A DNA stretch of 64,000 nt from Rutidosis leptorrhynchoides (taxonomy: Eukaryota; Streptophyta; Magnoliopsida; Asterales; Asteraceae), in NCBI RefSeq assembly GCF_046630445.1, contig NC_092335.1:626789501-626853500 (forward strand), read 5' to 3'. Positions within the stretch are counted from its first letter, which is position 1, and each line of letters begins with the position of its first letter. Shown here in pieces: positions 13,193 through 26,000 of this stretch. The notes below the pieces were generated by a model, which made no database searches, was not told the origin of the DNA, and saw only the letters and a program-made list of their open reading frames with translations. The translations under genes were made by a program, and so were the position numbers.

Positions 13193-16100
13193 ACATGATA
13201 TTATGATAAGTAAACATATCATTAAGTATATTAACAATGAACTACATATGTAAAAACAAGACTACTAACTTAATGATTTTGAAACGAGACATATATGTAA
13301 CGATTATCGTTGTAACGATATTTAATGTATATATATCATATTAAGATATATTAATACATCATGATATCATGATAATGTAATAATTTAACATCTCATTTGA
13401 TTTAATAAACAATGGGTTAACAACATTTAACATGATCATTAACCTAAAGGTTTCAAAACAACACTTACATGTAACGACTAACGATGACTTAACGACTCAG
13501 TTAAAATGTATATACATGTAGTGTTTTAATATGTATTCATACACTTTTGAAAGACTTCAAGACACTTATCAAAATACTTCTACTTAACAAAAATGCTTAC
13601 AATTACATCATCGTTCAGTTTCATCAACAATTCTACTCGTATGCACCCGTATTCGTACTCGTACAATACACAGCTTTTAGATGTATGTACTATTGGTGTA
13701 TACACTCCAATGATCAGCTCTTAGCAGCCCATGTGAGTCACCTAACACATGTGGGAACTATCATTTGGCAACTAGCATGAAATATCTCATAAAATTACAA
13801 AAATATGAGTAATCATTCATGACTTATTTACATGTAAACAAAATTACACATCCTTTATATCTAATCCATATACCAACGACCAAAAAGACCTAAAAACACT
13901 TTCATTCTTCAATTTTCTTCATCTAATTAATCTCTCTCAAGTTCTATCTTCAAGTTCTAAGTGTTCTTCATAAATTCTACAAGTTCTAGTTTCATAAAAT
14001 CAAGAATACTTCCAAGTTTGTTAGCATACTTCCAATCTTGTAGAGTGATCATCCAACCTCAAGAAATCTTTATTATTTATAGTAAGATATCTTTATAATA
14101 CAAGGTAATACTCATATTCAAACTTTGATTCAATTTCTATAACTATAACAATCTTATTTCGAGTGAAAATCTTACTTGAACTTGTTTTCGTGTCATGATT
14201 CTGCTTCAAGAACTTTCAAGCCATCCAAGGATCTTTTGAAGCTAGATCCATTTTTCTTATTTCCAGTAGATTTATCCAAAAAACTTGAGGTAGTAATGAT
14301 GTTCATAACATCATTCTATTCATACATATAAAGCTATCTTATTCGAAGGTTTAAACTTGTAATCACTAGAACATAGTTTAGTTAATTCTAAACTTGTTCG
14401 CAAACAAAAGTTAATCCTTCTAACTTGACTTTTAAAATCAACTAAACACATGTTCTATATCTATATGATATGCTAACTTAATGATTTAAAATCTGGAAAC
14501 ACGAAGAACACTGTAAAACCGGACATACGCCGTCATAGTAACACCGCGGGCTGTTTTGGGTTAGTTAATTAAAAACTATGATAAACTTGGATTTAAAAGT
14601 TGTTCTTCTGGGAAAATTATTTTTCTTATGAACATGAAACTATATCCAAAAATCATGGTTAAACTTAAAGTGAAAGTATGTTTTCTAAAATGGTCATCTA
14701 GACGTCGTTCTTTCGACTGAAATGACTATCTTTACAAAAACGACTTGTAAATTATATTTCCGACTATAAACCTATAATTTTTCTGTTTAGATTCATAAAA
14801 TAGAGTTCAATATGAAACCATAGCAATTTGATTCACTCAAAACGGATTTAAAATGAAGAAGTTATTGGTAAAACAAGATTGGATAATTTTTCTTGTTGTA
14901 GCAACGTGAAAATTGGTAACAAATCTATATTAATCATATCCTAGCTAACTTATATTGTATTATACATGTATTCTAATATATTATGTAATCTTGGGATACC
15001 ATAGACACGTATGCAAATGTTTTGACATATCATATCGACCCATGTGTATATATTATTTGGAACAACCATACACACTCTATATGCAGTAATGTGGGAGTTA
15101 GCTATACAGGGTTGAGGTTGATTCCAAAAATATATATACTTTGAGTTGTGATCTAGCCTGAGACGTGTATACATTGGGTCGTGGATTGATTCAAGATAAT
15201 ATATATCAATTGTTTTCTGTACATCTAACGTTGGACAACTAGTTGTAGGTTACTAACGAGGACAGCTGACTTAATAAACTTAAAATATCAAAATGTATTA
15301 AAAGTGTTGTAAATATATTTTTAATATACTTTGATATATATGTACATATTTGTTATAGGTTCGTGAATCGACCAGTGGCCAAGTCTTACTTCCCGACGAA
15401 GTAAAAATCTGTGAAAGTGAGTTATAGTCCCACTTTTAAAATCTAATATTTTTGGGATGAGAATACATGCTGGTTTTATAAATGATTTACAAAATAGACA
15501 CAAGTACGTGAAACTACATTCTATGGTTGAATTATCGAAATCGAATATGCCCCTTTTTATTAAGTCTGGTAATCTAAGAATTAGGGAACAGACACCCTAA
15601 TTGACGCGAATCCTAAAGATAGATCTATTGGGCCTAACAAACCCCATCCAAAGTACCGGATGCTTTAGTACTTCGAAATTTATATCATATCCGAAGGGTG
15701 TCCCGGAATGATGGGGATATTCTTATATATGCATCTTGTTAATGTCGGTTACCAGGTGTTCACCATATGAATGATTTTTATCTCTATGTATGGGATGTAT
15801 ATTGAAATATGAAATCTTGTGGTCTATTGTTACGATTTGATATATATAGGTTAAACCTAAAACTCACCAACATTTTTGTTGACGTTTAAAGCATGTTTAT
15901 TCTCAGGTGAATATTAAGAGCTTCCGCTGTTGCATACTAAAATAAGGACAAGATTTGGAGTCCATGTTTGTATGATATTATGTAAAAACTGCATTCAAGA
16001 AACATATGTCGATGTAATGTATTTCTATTGTAAACCATTATGTAATGGTCGTGTGTAAACAGTATATTTTAGATTATCATTATTTGATAATCTACGTAAT

Positions 16101-16249
16101 GCTTTTGAAACCTTTATTCATAAAATAAAGGTTATGGTTGTTTTAAAAATGAATGCAGTCTTTGAAAAACGTCTCATATAGAGGTCAAAACCTCGCAACG
16201 AAATCAATTAATATGGAACGTTTATAATCAATATGAACGGGACATTTCA
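12984..16249 (+). repeat. 5' LTR of family 1 copy 1 (first 61 bp missing)
   Basis: It aligns with 22879-26142 and ends in GGGACATTTCA at 16249. The 61 bp that open the 3' LTR (TGTAGTGACCC onward) are absent and replaced by the family 2 LTR end at 12983. It contains an (AT)n tract at 13118-13188. A TTTATAAAT box at 15474-15482 follows the conserved GAGAATACATGC and is a candidate core promoter. Confidence 0.88.
13118..13188. repeat. (AT)n microsatellite in 5' LTR
   Basis: An uninterrupted AT dinucleotide run of about 70 bp. The matching place in the 3' LTR (23012-23081) also has one, of different length and with an interruption, so length differences there should not be used for LTR dating. 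Confidence 0.95.
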
Positions 16250-16251
16250 GT

Positions 16252-16263
16252 TGGTATCCGAGC
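16252..16263 (+). other. Primer-binding site, family 1 copy 1
   Basis: TGGTATCCGAGC lies two bases after the LTR end. It differs at one position from the exact initiator Met-tRNA complement TGGTATCAGAGC. Confidence 0.85.
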
Positions 16264-16458
16264 GTTGGTCTTAGAGAACCAGAAAATTTGCATTAGTGTA
16301 TCTTATCGAGTTTGTTAGGATGCATTAGTGAGTCTGGACTTCGACCGTGTTTTCTTTAAAAATGATTGCTTAACATTTTTGTTGGAAACTATATATTTTT
16401 AACATGTGAATATTATGTGATATATTAATCTCTTAACGTGTTTGATATTATGTGATAG

Positions 16459-17058
16459 ATGTCTACCTCTAGAACAAGTCTCATTGACTCACCTAATAAT
16501 AATGAAGAGTCAAATGTAAATTGGAAGGATTCGTGTACTGATTCACAAGTTCCCGAAGAGGAACCGGAAGAAGAATCGGAACCGGAAGAAGAATCGGAAC
16601 CGGAAGAAGAAATAGAACCAGTGGGGGAAATAATAAAACGGTTAAGTAGAAGAAAATCCTCAACTAACCGACCAAAGTTAATTATGGTCAATGGTGTTTC
16701 CGCCAAGGAAGCAAAGTATTGGGAGGATTACCAATTCTCCGATGAATCGGATCCCGACAAGGATTCCGATGATGTTATAGAAATTACCCCAACACAATTT
16801 AATAAGGCAAAAGAGAACAATAAGGGAAAGGGCATAAAAATAGAGAAATTTGATTCCAAACACGATGAACTTTATATGTATCGTCAACACCCGTATTTCT
16901 TAAGTTGTGACAATAACTCGGGAACCTCTAAACCACCAGGTTTTTCTAAACCAATGTGAAAAACGACGGCTCGTATTAGGGGAACATCATATATCCCTAG
17001 AAACTTGGCAAAACGAACCAAAACCGAAGAAGAAGAAGAAACGAGCGAGTCGGAATAA
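16459..17058 (+). pseudogene. Family 1 acidic accessory ORF, copy 1 (one internal stop)
   Basis: The frame opens with MSTSRTSLIDSPNNNEE and has a run of Glu/Ser/Pro repeats (EESEPEEESEPEEE) at about residues 35-55. A Lys-rich stretch and a C-terminal TKTEEEEETSESE-like tail follow. A TGA at 16957-16959 replaces the TGG present in copy 2 (44306-44920). Past it the frame continues to a TAA at 17056-17058, 199 residues in all. The repeat block is one unit shorter than in copy 2. No known family is recognised; the composition suggests a disordered nuclear or chromatin-associated protein, which is inference only. Confidence 0.6.
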
Positions 17059-17194
17059 GATAGTTGTATTCGTGTGGTGTAATATATGTAATATAGTGTG
17101 CTTATGCTTTATGATATATGTAAAAATTGCTTGTATTAATAAGTATTTTTTTATGAATCTAACTCTTGTCTATTTTACAGTATAAAAACACAAA

Positions 17195-17870
17195 ATGGAT
17201 AAACAACCCAATATTTTAAGAGACCTACCCGGAGACATGATTGATGAAATCTTGTCTAGAGTCGGTCAGAATTCCTCGGCACAACTATTTAAGGCGAGAT
17301 CAGTTTGTAAGACATTCGAAGAACGTTCCAAAAATGCCTTGATTTATAAAAGGCTTTCGTTCGAAAGATGGGGGATATCACATTGGGAAATCCATAAGTT
17401 ACGATGTGTTTACTTTGACCCATATATTGCGGGGAACCCAAATGCTATTTTACGCAACAGGTTAAGAAATTATTTTGACTCAATATATTCGAATATAGGA
17501 ATTCGTGATTTAGAAAAAGCGGCTAACATGCAACATAAAGAAGCATGTTATGCTTACGGGTTAGTAATGTTCGCTTCTCACCAAAGTGAGAACAAGAATA
17601 CAACTATTAAACAAAACGTTCCCACAAGTGACAGAGTCGGTAATTGGGGTAAGAAATGAGGTTTTTAGGTTATTACGAGACTGTTGGTCATTACGTAACC
17701 TTCATCCTTTTGAAGACGTTACAACACATTGTCTTACTATCGGTCACAACAGTTATGTTCCACAAAACCAAGGATGGGAAGTGGTATTAGTAAAACCAGA
17801 ATGCATGACTTGTTTCTGGACGTATGAATTACGTGTCTTTATTGCCTTTGCTAAACGCCTTATTTATTAA
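17195..17870 (+). pseudogene. Captured F-box protein gene in retrotransposon, copy 1 (frameshifted)
   Basis: The N-terminus is an F-box: LRDLPGDMIDEILSRV followed by the SVCKTFEERSKN...YKRLSF helices, residues about 7-55. Next comes a Sel1/TPR-like stretch (GNPNAIL, DLEKAANMQHKEACYAYG). The C-terminus has ECMTCFWTYELRVF. This architecture resembles the plant F-box family of At1g67623/At2g35280, whose members bind SKP1 in SCF ubiquitin ligases and carry a short repeat region rather than kelch or LRR. About 8 bp present in copy 2 are missing near 17600, shifting the frame; the second half reads on in another frame to the TAA at 17868-17870. It lies between the acidic ORF and gag, on the element's sense strand. 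Confidence 0.72.
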
Positions 17871-18063
17871 CTAGAATTATCTTCGCAACTACTTTGTATC
17901 AAAGTTTTATGTGCTATATTTCATGCTATATGTAAAAAAAAGCGGTATTGTAAGTTTGCAAGTTATTGTATAAAGGTTTGAATATGATATTTTTTTTTGT
18001 GATTAGTTTTTCATATAGAATTGTAGTAGTTGAAATGGTATGTTAGCTACTAAGTATGAACTT

Positions 18064-18082
18064 AACGGGTAGGTACTACCCG
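18064..18082 (+). other. Internal PPT-like motif in the leader (AACGGGTAGGTA, palindromic extension)
   Basis: AACGGGTAGGTACTACCCG lies about 130 bp before gag. Its first 13 bases equal the sequence directly before the 3' LTR (22805-22817). Here the motif continues into TACCCG, giving the inverted repeat CGGGTA...TACCCG. The same internal motif recurs at the equivalent place in copy 2 (43283-43294) and in family 2. Confidence 0.7.
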
Positions 18083-18214
18083 AATTAAAGAGTATAAAAC
18101 GCTAATATGAAGAAAGAGCTTTTATAAATAAGTTCAAATTACGCTACGAAATACTATTGACTACTCTTGATATTCAATATGATTAACTCGTTTCATTTGA
18201 CTATTTTGAAGGAA

Positions 18215-21200
18215 ATGGCACCGACTACTCGACACACCTTGAATATGAGCGAAGAGGAATTTCGTGCCTTTCTTGCTTCAAACATAGCCGCAGTACAGGC
18301 TACACTACATACGAACAATAACTCCGAATCTAGCAATGCAGCTAACGGCGCAAGAAATCGTGTAGGATGCACCTACAAAGAATTCACTGCCTGCAAACCT
18401 TTGAAATTTGATGGAACCGAAGGACCGATCGGATTAAAACGGTGGACCGAGAAGGTCGAATCAGTGTTTGCCATAAGTAAGTGTACTGAAGAGGACAAAG
18501 TGAAGTACGCTACGCATACCTTCACAGGTACTGCGTTAACATGGTGGAATACCTATCTAGAGCAAGTGGGACAAGATGATGCTTACGCACTACCGTGGTC
18601 AGCATTCAAGCACTTGATGAACGAGAAGTACCGTCCCAGAACCGAGGTCAATAAGCTCAAGACAGAACTTAGAGGGTTACGAACCCAAGGATTTGATATT
18701 ACCACGTACGAAAGACGATTCACAGAATTGTGCCTATTGTGTCCGAGAGCGTTCGAATATGAGGAAGAAAAGATCGACGCATTTGTGAAAGGATTACCGG
18801 AAAGAATCCAAGAAGATATAAGTTCACACGAGCCCACCTCCATACAACAGGCATGTAGAATGGCTCACAAACTAGTGAACCAGATTGAGGAAAGAATTAA
18901 AGAACAGGCGGCTGAAGAGGCCAATGTGAAGCAAGTCAAAAGAAAGTGGGAGGAAAACGGTGATAAGAATCACCAATACAACAACAACAGCAATTACAAC
19001 AATAATCGCAACAACTATCCCAACAATCGCAACATCAATCGCAACTACAACAAACGGCCCAACAACAACAACAACAACAACAACAGCAACTACAACAATC
19101 ATCCCAACAACAACAACAATCAGAAGCAGCTATGCCAAAGGTTTGAAAAGTATCACTCGGGGTTCTGCACCAAATTTTGCAACAAATGTAAAAGAAATGG
19201 TCATAGCGCGGCGAAGTGTGAGGTCTATGGACCAGGGGTTAACAGAACGAAAGGAACAAATGGTGTCGGAACGAGTAATGGCGGAGCAAGTAGTGTCGGA
19301 GCAAGTTATGCCAATGTAGCTTGTTATAAATGTGGAAAACCGGGCTACATTATTAGAAATTACCCGAATCAGGAGAACACGAATGGACAAGGCCGTGGAA
19401 GAGTTTTCAATATTAATGCGGCAGAGGCACAGGAAGACCCGGAGCTTGTTACGGGTACGTTTCTTATTGACAATAAATCTGCTTACGTTTTATTTGATTC
19501 GGGTGCGAATAGAAGCTATATGAGTAGAGATTTTTGTGCTAAATTAAGTTGTCCATTGACGCCGTTGGATAGTAAATTTTTACTCGAATTAGCAAACGGT
19601 AAATTAATTTCAGCAGATTATATATGCCGGAATCGAGAAATTAAACTGAGTAGCGAAATATTTAAGATTGATTTGATACCCGTAGAGTTAGGGAGTTTTG
19701 ATGTAATAGTTGGCATGGACTGGCTGAAGAAGGTGAAAGCAGAGATCGTATGTTATAAAAATGCAATTCGCATTGTACGAGAAGAAGGAGAACCCTTAAT
19801 GGTGTACGGAGAAAAGGGCAACACGAAGCTACATCTTATTAGTAATTTGAAGGCACAAAAACTAATAAGAAAAGGTTGCTATGTTGTTCTAGCACACGTC
19901 GAGAAAGTACAAACTGAAGAAAAGAGCATCAATGATGTTCCCGTTGCAAAAGAATTTCTCGATGTATTTTCGAAAGAATTACCGGGACTACCTCCACATC
20001 GATCTGTTGAATTTCAAATAGATCTTGTACCAGGAGCTACACCAATAGCTCGTGCTCCTTATAGACTCGCACCCAGCAAGATGAAAGAATTGCAAAGCCA
20101 ACTGCAAGAACTATTAGAACGTGGTTTCATTCGACCAAGCACGTCATCATGGGGAGCTCCTGTTTTGTTTGTCAAGAAGAAGGATGGTACATTTAGGTTG
20201 TGTATTGACTACAGAGAGTTGAACAAAGTTACCATCAAAAACCGTTATCCACTGTCGAGAATTGACGACTTATTTGATCAACTACAAGGCTCGTCGGTTT
20301 ATTCGAAGATCGATTTACGTTCTGGATATCATCAAATGCGAGTAAAGGAGGATGATATTCCAAAAACTGCTTTTAGGACGCGTTATGGTCATTACGAGTT
20401 TATGATTATGCCGTTTGGATTGACTAACGCACCAGCTGTGTTCATAGACCTTATGAACCGAGTGTATGGGCCATATCTTGACAAGTTTGTCATTGTTTTC
20501 ATCGATGACATACTTATTTACTCAAAGAATGATCAAGAGCACAAAGAACATTTGAGAAAAGTGCTAGAAGTATTGAGGAAAGAAAAACTGTACGCTAAGT
20601 TTTCAAAGTGTGCATTTTGGTTGGAAAAAGTTCAATTCCTCGGTCACATAGTGAACAAAGAAGGTATCCAGGTGGACCCGGCAAAGATCGAAACCGTTGA
20701 AAAGTGGGAAACCCCAAAAACTCCGAAGCATATACGTCAATTTTTAGGATTGGCTGGTTACTACAGAAGATTCATCCAAGATTTCTCCAAAATAGCAAAA
20801 CCCTTGACTGCATTAACGCATAAAGGGAAGAAATTTGAATGTAAGGATGAACAAGAGAAGGTGTTTCAATTATTAAAGAAAAAGCTAACTACGGCACCTA
20901 TATTGTCATTGCCTGAAGGGAATGATGATTTTGTGATTTATTGTGACGCATCAAAGCAAGGTCTCGGTTGTGTATTAATGCAACGGACGAAGGTGATTGC
21001 TTATGCGTCTAGACAATTGAAGATTCACGAGCAAAATTATACGACGCATGATTTGGAATTAGGCGCGGTTGTTTTTGCATTAAAGACTTGGAGGCACTAC
21101 TTATATGGGGTCAAAAGTATTATATATACCGACCACAAAAGTCTTCAACACATATTTAATCAGAAACAATTGAATATGAGGCAGCGTAGGTGGATTGAAT

Positions 21201-22782
21201 TGTTGAATGATTACGATTTGAGATTCGTTACCACCCGGGGAAGGCAAATGTGGTAGCCGACGCCTTGAGCAGAATGGACAGAGAACCCATTCGAGTAAAA
21301 TCTATGAATATAATGATTCACACTAACCTTACTACTCAAATAAAGGAGGCGCAACAAGGAGTTTTAAAAGAGGGAAATTTAAAGGATGAAATACCCAAAG
21401 GATCGGAGAAGCATCTTAATATTCAGGAAGACGAAATCCGGTATAGGGCTGAAAGAATTTGGGTATCAAAATTTGGAGATATGAGAGAAATGGTACTTAG
21501 AGAAGCTCATAAAACCAGATACTCAATACATCCTGGAACGGGGAAGATGTAAAAGGATCTTAAGAAACATTTTTGGTGGCCAGGTATGAAAGCCGATATT
21601 GCTAAATATGTAGGAGAATGTTTGACGTGTTCTAAGGTCAAAGCTGAACATCAGAAACCATCAGGTCTACTACAACAACCTGAAATCCCGAAATGGAAAT
21701 GGGAAAACATTACCATGGATTTCATTACTAAATTGCCAAAGACTGCAAGCGGTTATGATACTATTTGGGTAATAGTTGATCGTCTCACCAAATCAGCACA
21801 CTTTCTGCCAATAAGAGAAGATGACAAGATGGAGAAGTTAGCACGACTGTATTTAAAGGAAGTCGTCTCCAGACATGGAATACCAATCTCTATTATCTCT
21901 GATAGGGATGGCAGATTTATTTCAAGATTCTGGCAGACATTACAGCAAGCATTAGGAACTCGTCTAGACATGAGTACTGCCTATCATCCACAAACTGATG
22001 GGCAGAGCGAAAGGATGATACAAACGCTTGAAGACATGCTACGAGCATGTGTTATTGATTTCGGAAACAGTTGGGATCGACATCTACCGTTAGCAGAATT
22101 TTCCTACAACAACAGCTATCATTCAAGCATTGAGATGGTGCCGTTTGAAGCACTTTATGGTAGAAAGTGCAGGTCTCTGATTTGTTGGAGTGAAGTGGGG
22201 GATAGACAGATTACGGGTCCGGAGATAATATAAGAAACTACCGAGAAGATCATCCAAATTCAACAACGGTTGAAAACCGCCCAAAGTCGACAAAAGAGCT
22301 ACGCCGACATTAAAAGAAAAGACATAGAATTTGAAATTGGAGAAATGGTCATGCTTAAGGTTGCACCTTGGAAAGGTGTTGTTCGATTTGGTAAACGGGG
22401 GAAATTAAATCCAGGGTATATTGGACCATTCAAGATTATTGATCGTGTCGGACCAGTAGCTTACCGACTTGAGTTACCTCAACAACTTGCGAATGTACAT
22501 AACACTTTCCACGTCTCGAATTTGAAGAAATGTTTTGCTAAAGAAGATCTCACTATTCCATTGGATGAAATCCAAATCAATGAAAAACTTCAATTCATTG
22601 AAGAACCCGTCGAAATAATGGATCGTGAGGTTAAGAGACTTAAACAAAACAAGATAACGATTGTTAAGGTTCGATGGAATGCTCGTAGAGGACCCGAGTT
22701 CACCTGGGAGCATGAAGATAAGATGAAGAACAAATACCCGCATCTATTTCCAGAAGATTCGTCAACACTTTCAATAGCTTAA
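18215..22782 (+). pseudogene. Gag-Pol polyprotein of family 1 copy 1 (one frameshift, two stops)
   Basis: The start is taken at 18215 (MAPTTRHT...); the in-frame ATG at 18167 lies in leader-like sequence. Gag: the capsid-like gag domain is at about residues 55-240, an Asn-rich linker at 255-305, an intact CCHC knuckle ([14 protein letters not shown]), then a damaged one ([15 protein letters not shown], His and last Cys lost). Protease has DSGA. Reverse transcriptase has FIDDILIYS and RNase H has [10 protein letters not shown] and YTDHKSL. A one-base loss near 21216 breaks the frame before ADALSR. TAA at 21550-21552 lies in the integrase zinc-binding region and TAA at 22231-22233 after the DDE core ([25 protein letters not shown]). 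A GPF module and chromodomain-like end (VKVRWNARRGPEFTWE) follow. Confidence 0.88.
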
Positions 22783-22787
22783 AATTT

Positions 22788-22817
22788 TGGGACGAAATTT
22801 ATTTAACGGGTAGGTAC
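22788..22817 (+). other. Polypurine-tract region, family 1 copy 1
   Basis: TTGGGACGAAATTTATTTAA and then CGGGTAGGTAC run up to the first base of the 3' LTR at 22818. Its position between the pol end and the LTR marks it as the plus-strand primer region. The exact RNase H cut cannot be read from the sequence. Confidence 0.7.
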
Positions 22818-23020
22818 TGTAGTGACCCAAACTTTTCCATGTTCTTATATATTAAATGAAATTGATATTTACATGATTAAATGTTTCCAACATGTTAAGA
22901 AATCAAACTTGTTAAGACTTGATTAATTGAAATAGGTTTCATATAGACAATTGACCACCCAAGTTGATCGGCGATTCACGAACATTAAAACTTGTAAAAA
23001 CTATATGATGACATATATAT

Positions 23021-23085
<65 letters not shown>

Positions 23086-26000
23086 ACATGATATTATGAT
23101 AAGTAAACATATCATTAAGTATATTAACAATGAACTACATATGTAAAAACAAGACTACTAACTTAATGATTTTGAAACGAGACATATATGTAACGATTAT
23201 CGTTGTAACGACATTTAATGTATATATATAATATTAAGATATATTAATACATCATGATAACATGATAATGTAATAATTTAACATCTCATTTGATTTAATA
23301 AACAATGGGTTAACAACATTTAACAAGATCGTTAACCTAAAGGTTTCAAAACAACACTTACATGTAACGACTAACGATGACTTAACGACTCAGTTAAAAT
23401 GTATATACATGTAGTGTTTTAATATGTATTCATACACTTTTGAAATACTTCAAGACACTTATCAAAATAGTTCTACTTAACAAAAATGCTTACAATTACA
23501 TCCTCGTTCAGTTTCATCAACAATTCTACTCGTATGCACCCGTATTCGTACTCGTACAATACACAGCTTTTAGATGTATGTACTATTGGTATATACACTC
23601 CAATGATCAGCTCTTAGCAGCCCATGTGAGTCACCTAACATATGTGGGAACCATCATTTGGCAACTAGCATGAAATATCTCATAAAATTACAAAAATATG
23701 AGTAATCATTCATGACTTATTTACATGTAAACAAAATTACACATCCTTTATATATAATCCATATACCAACGATCAAAAACACCTACAAACACTTTCATTC
23801 TTCAATTTTCTTCATCTAATTAATCTCTCTCAAGTTCTATCTTCAAGTTCTAAGTGTTCTTCATAAATTCTACAAGTTCTAGTTTCATAAAATCAAGAAT
23901 ACTTCCAAGTTTGTTAGCTTACTTCCAATCTTGTAGAGTGATCATCCAACCTCAAGAAATCTTTATTATTTACAGTAATATATCTTTCTAATACAATTTA
24001 ATACTCATATTCAAACTTTGATTCAATTTCTATAACTATAACAATCTTATTTCGAGTGGAAATCTTACTTGAACTTGTTTTCGTGTCATGATTCTGCTTC
24101 AAGAACTTTTAAACCATCCAAGGATCTTTTGAAGCTAGATCCATTTTTCTCATTTTCAGTAGCTATATCCAGAAAACTTGAGGTAGTAATGATGTTCATA
24201 ACATCATTCGATTCATACATATAAAGCTATCTTATTCGAAGGTTTAAACTTGTAATGACTAGAAAATAGTTTAGTTAATTCTAAACTTGTTCGCAAACAA
24301 AAGTTAATCCTTCTAACTTGACTTTTAAAATCAACAAAACACATGTTCTATATCTATATGATATGCTAACTTAATGATTTAAAACCTGGAAACACGAAGA
24401 ACACTGTAAAACCGGACATACGCCGTCATAGTAACACCGCGGGCTGTTTTGGGTTAGTTAATTAAAAACTATGATAACCTTTGATTTAAAAGTTGTTCTT
24501 CTGGGAAAATGATTTTTCTTATGAACATGAAACTATATCCAAAAATCATGGTTAAACTCAAAGTGGAAGTATGTTTTCTAAAATGGTCATCTAGACGTCG
24601 TTCTTTCGACTGAAATGACTACCTTTACAAAAATGACTTGTAACTTATATTTCTGACTATAAACCTATACTTTTACTATTTAGATTCATAAAATAGAGTT
24701 CAATATGAAACCATAGCAATTTGATTCACTCAAAATGGATTTAAAATGAAGAAGTTATGGGTAAAACAAGATTGGATAATTTTTCTTCTTGTAGCAACGT
24801 GAAAATTGGTAACAAATCTATATTAATCATATCCTAGCTAACTTATATTGTATTATACATGTTTTCTAATATATTATGTAATCTTGGGTTACCATAGACA
24901 CGTATGCAAATGTTTTGACATATCATATCGACCCATGTGTATATATTATTTGGAACAACCATAGACACTCTATATGCAGTAATGTGGGAGTTAGCTATAC
25001 AGGGTTGAGGTTGATTCCAAAAATATATATACTTTGAGTTGTGATCTAGCCTGAGACGTGTATACACTGGGTCGTGGATTGATTCAAGATAATATATATA
25101 AATTTTTTTCTGTACATCTAACGTTGGACAACTAGTTGTAGGTTACTAACGAGGACAGCTAACTTAATAAACTTAAAACATCAAAATGTATTAAAAGTGT
25201 TGTAAATATATTTTTAATATACTTTGATATATATGTACATATTTTTTATAGGTTCGTGAATCGACCAGTGGGCAAGTCTTACTTCCCGACGAAGTAAAAA
25301 TCTGTGAAAGTGAGTTATAGTCCCACTTTTAAAATCTAATATTTTTGGGATGAGAATACATGCAGGTTTTATAAATGATTTACAAAATAGACACAAGTGC
25401 GTAAAACTACATTCTATGATTGAATTATCGAAATCGAATATGCCCCTTTTTATTAAGTCTGGTAATCTAAGAATTAGGGAACAGACACCCTAATTGACGC
25501 GAATCCTAAAGATTGATCTATTGGGCCTAACAAACCCCATCCAAAGTACCGGATGCTTTAGAACTTCGAAATTTATATCATATCCGAAGGGTGTCCCGGA
25601 ATGATGGGGATATTCTTATATATGCATCTTGTTAATGTCGGTTACCAGGTGTTCACCATATGAATGATTTTTATCTCTATGTATGAGATGTATATTGAAA
25701 TATGAAATCTTGTGGTCTATTGTTACGATTTGATATATATAGGTTAAACCTATAACTCACCAACATTTTTGTTGACGTTTAAAGCATGTTTATTCTCAGG
25801 TGAATATTAAGAGCTTCCGCTGTTGCATACTAAAATAAGGACAAGATTTGGAGTCCATGTTTGTATGATATTATGTAAAAACTGCATTCAAGAAACATAT
25901 GTCGATGTAATGTATTTCTATTGTAAACCATTATGTAATGGTCGTGTGCAAACAGTATATTTTAGATTATCATTATTTGATAATCTACGTAATGCTTTTG

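Noticed and set aside
13547-13780. 77-codon frame repeated in every family 1 LTR (also 23440, 37557, 47586)
   Set aside because: It recurs only because the LTR recurs. Composition is low-complexity, there is no known domain, and it lies upstream of the probable LTR promoter.
18872-19102. Valine-rich minus-strand frame inside gag
   Set aside because: Shadow of the AAC repeats that encode the Asn-rich linker.
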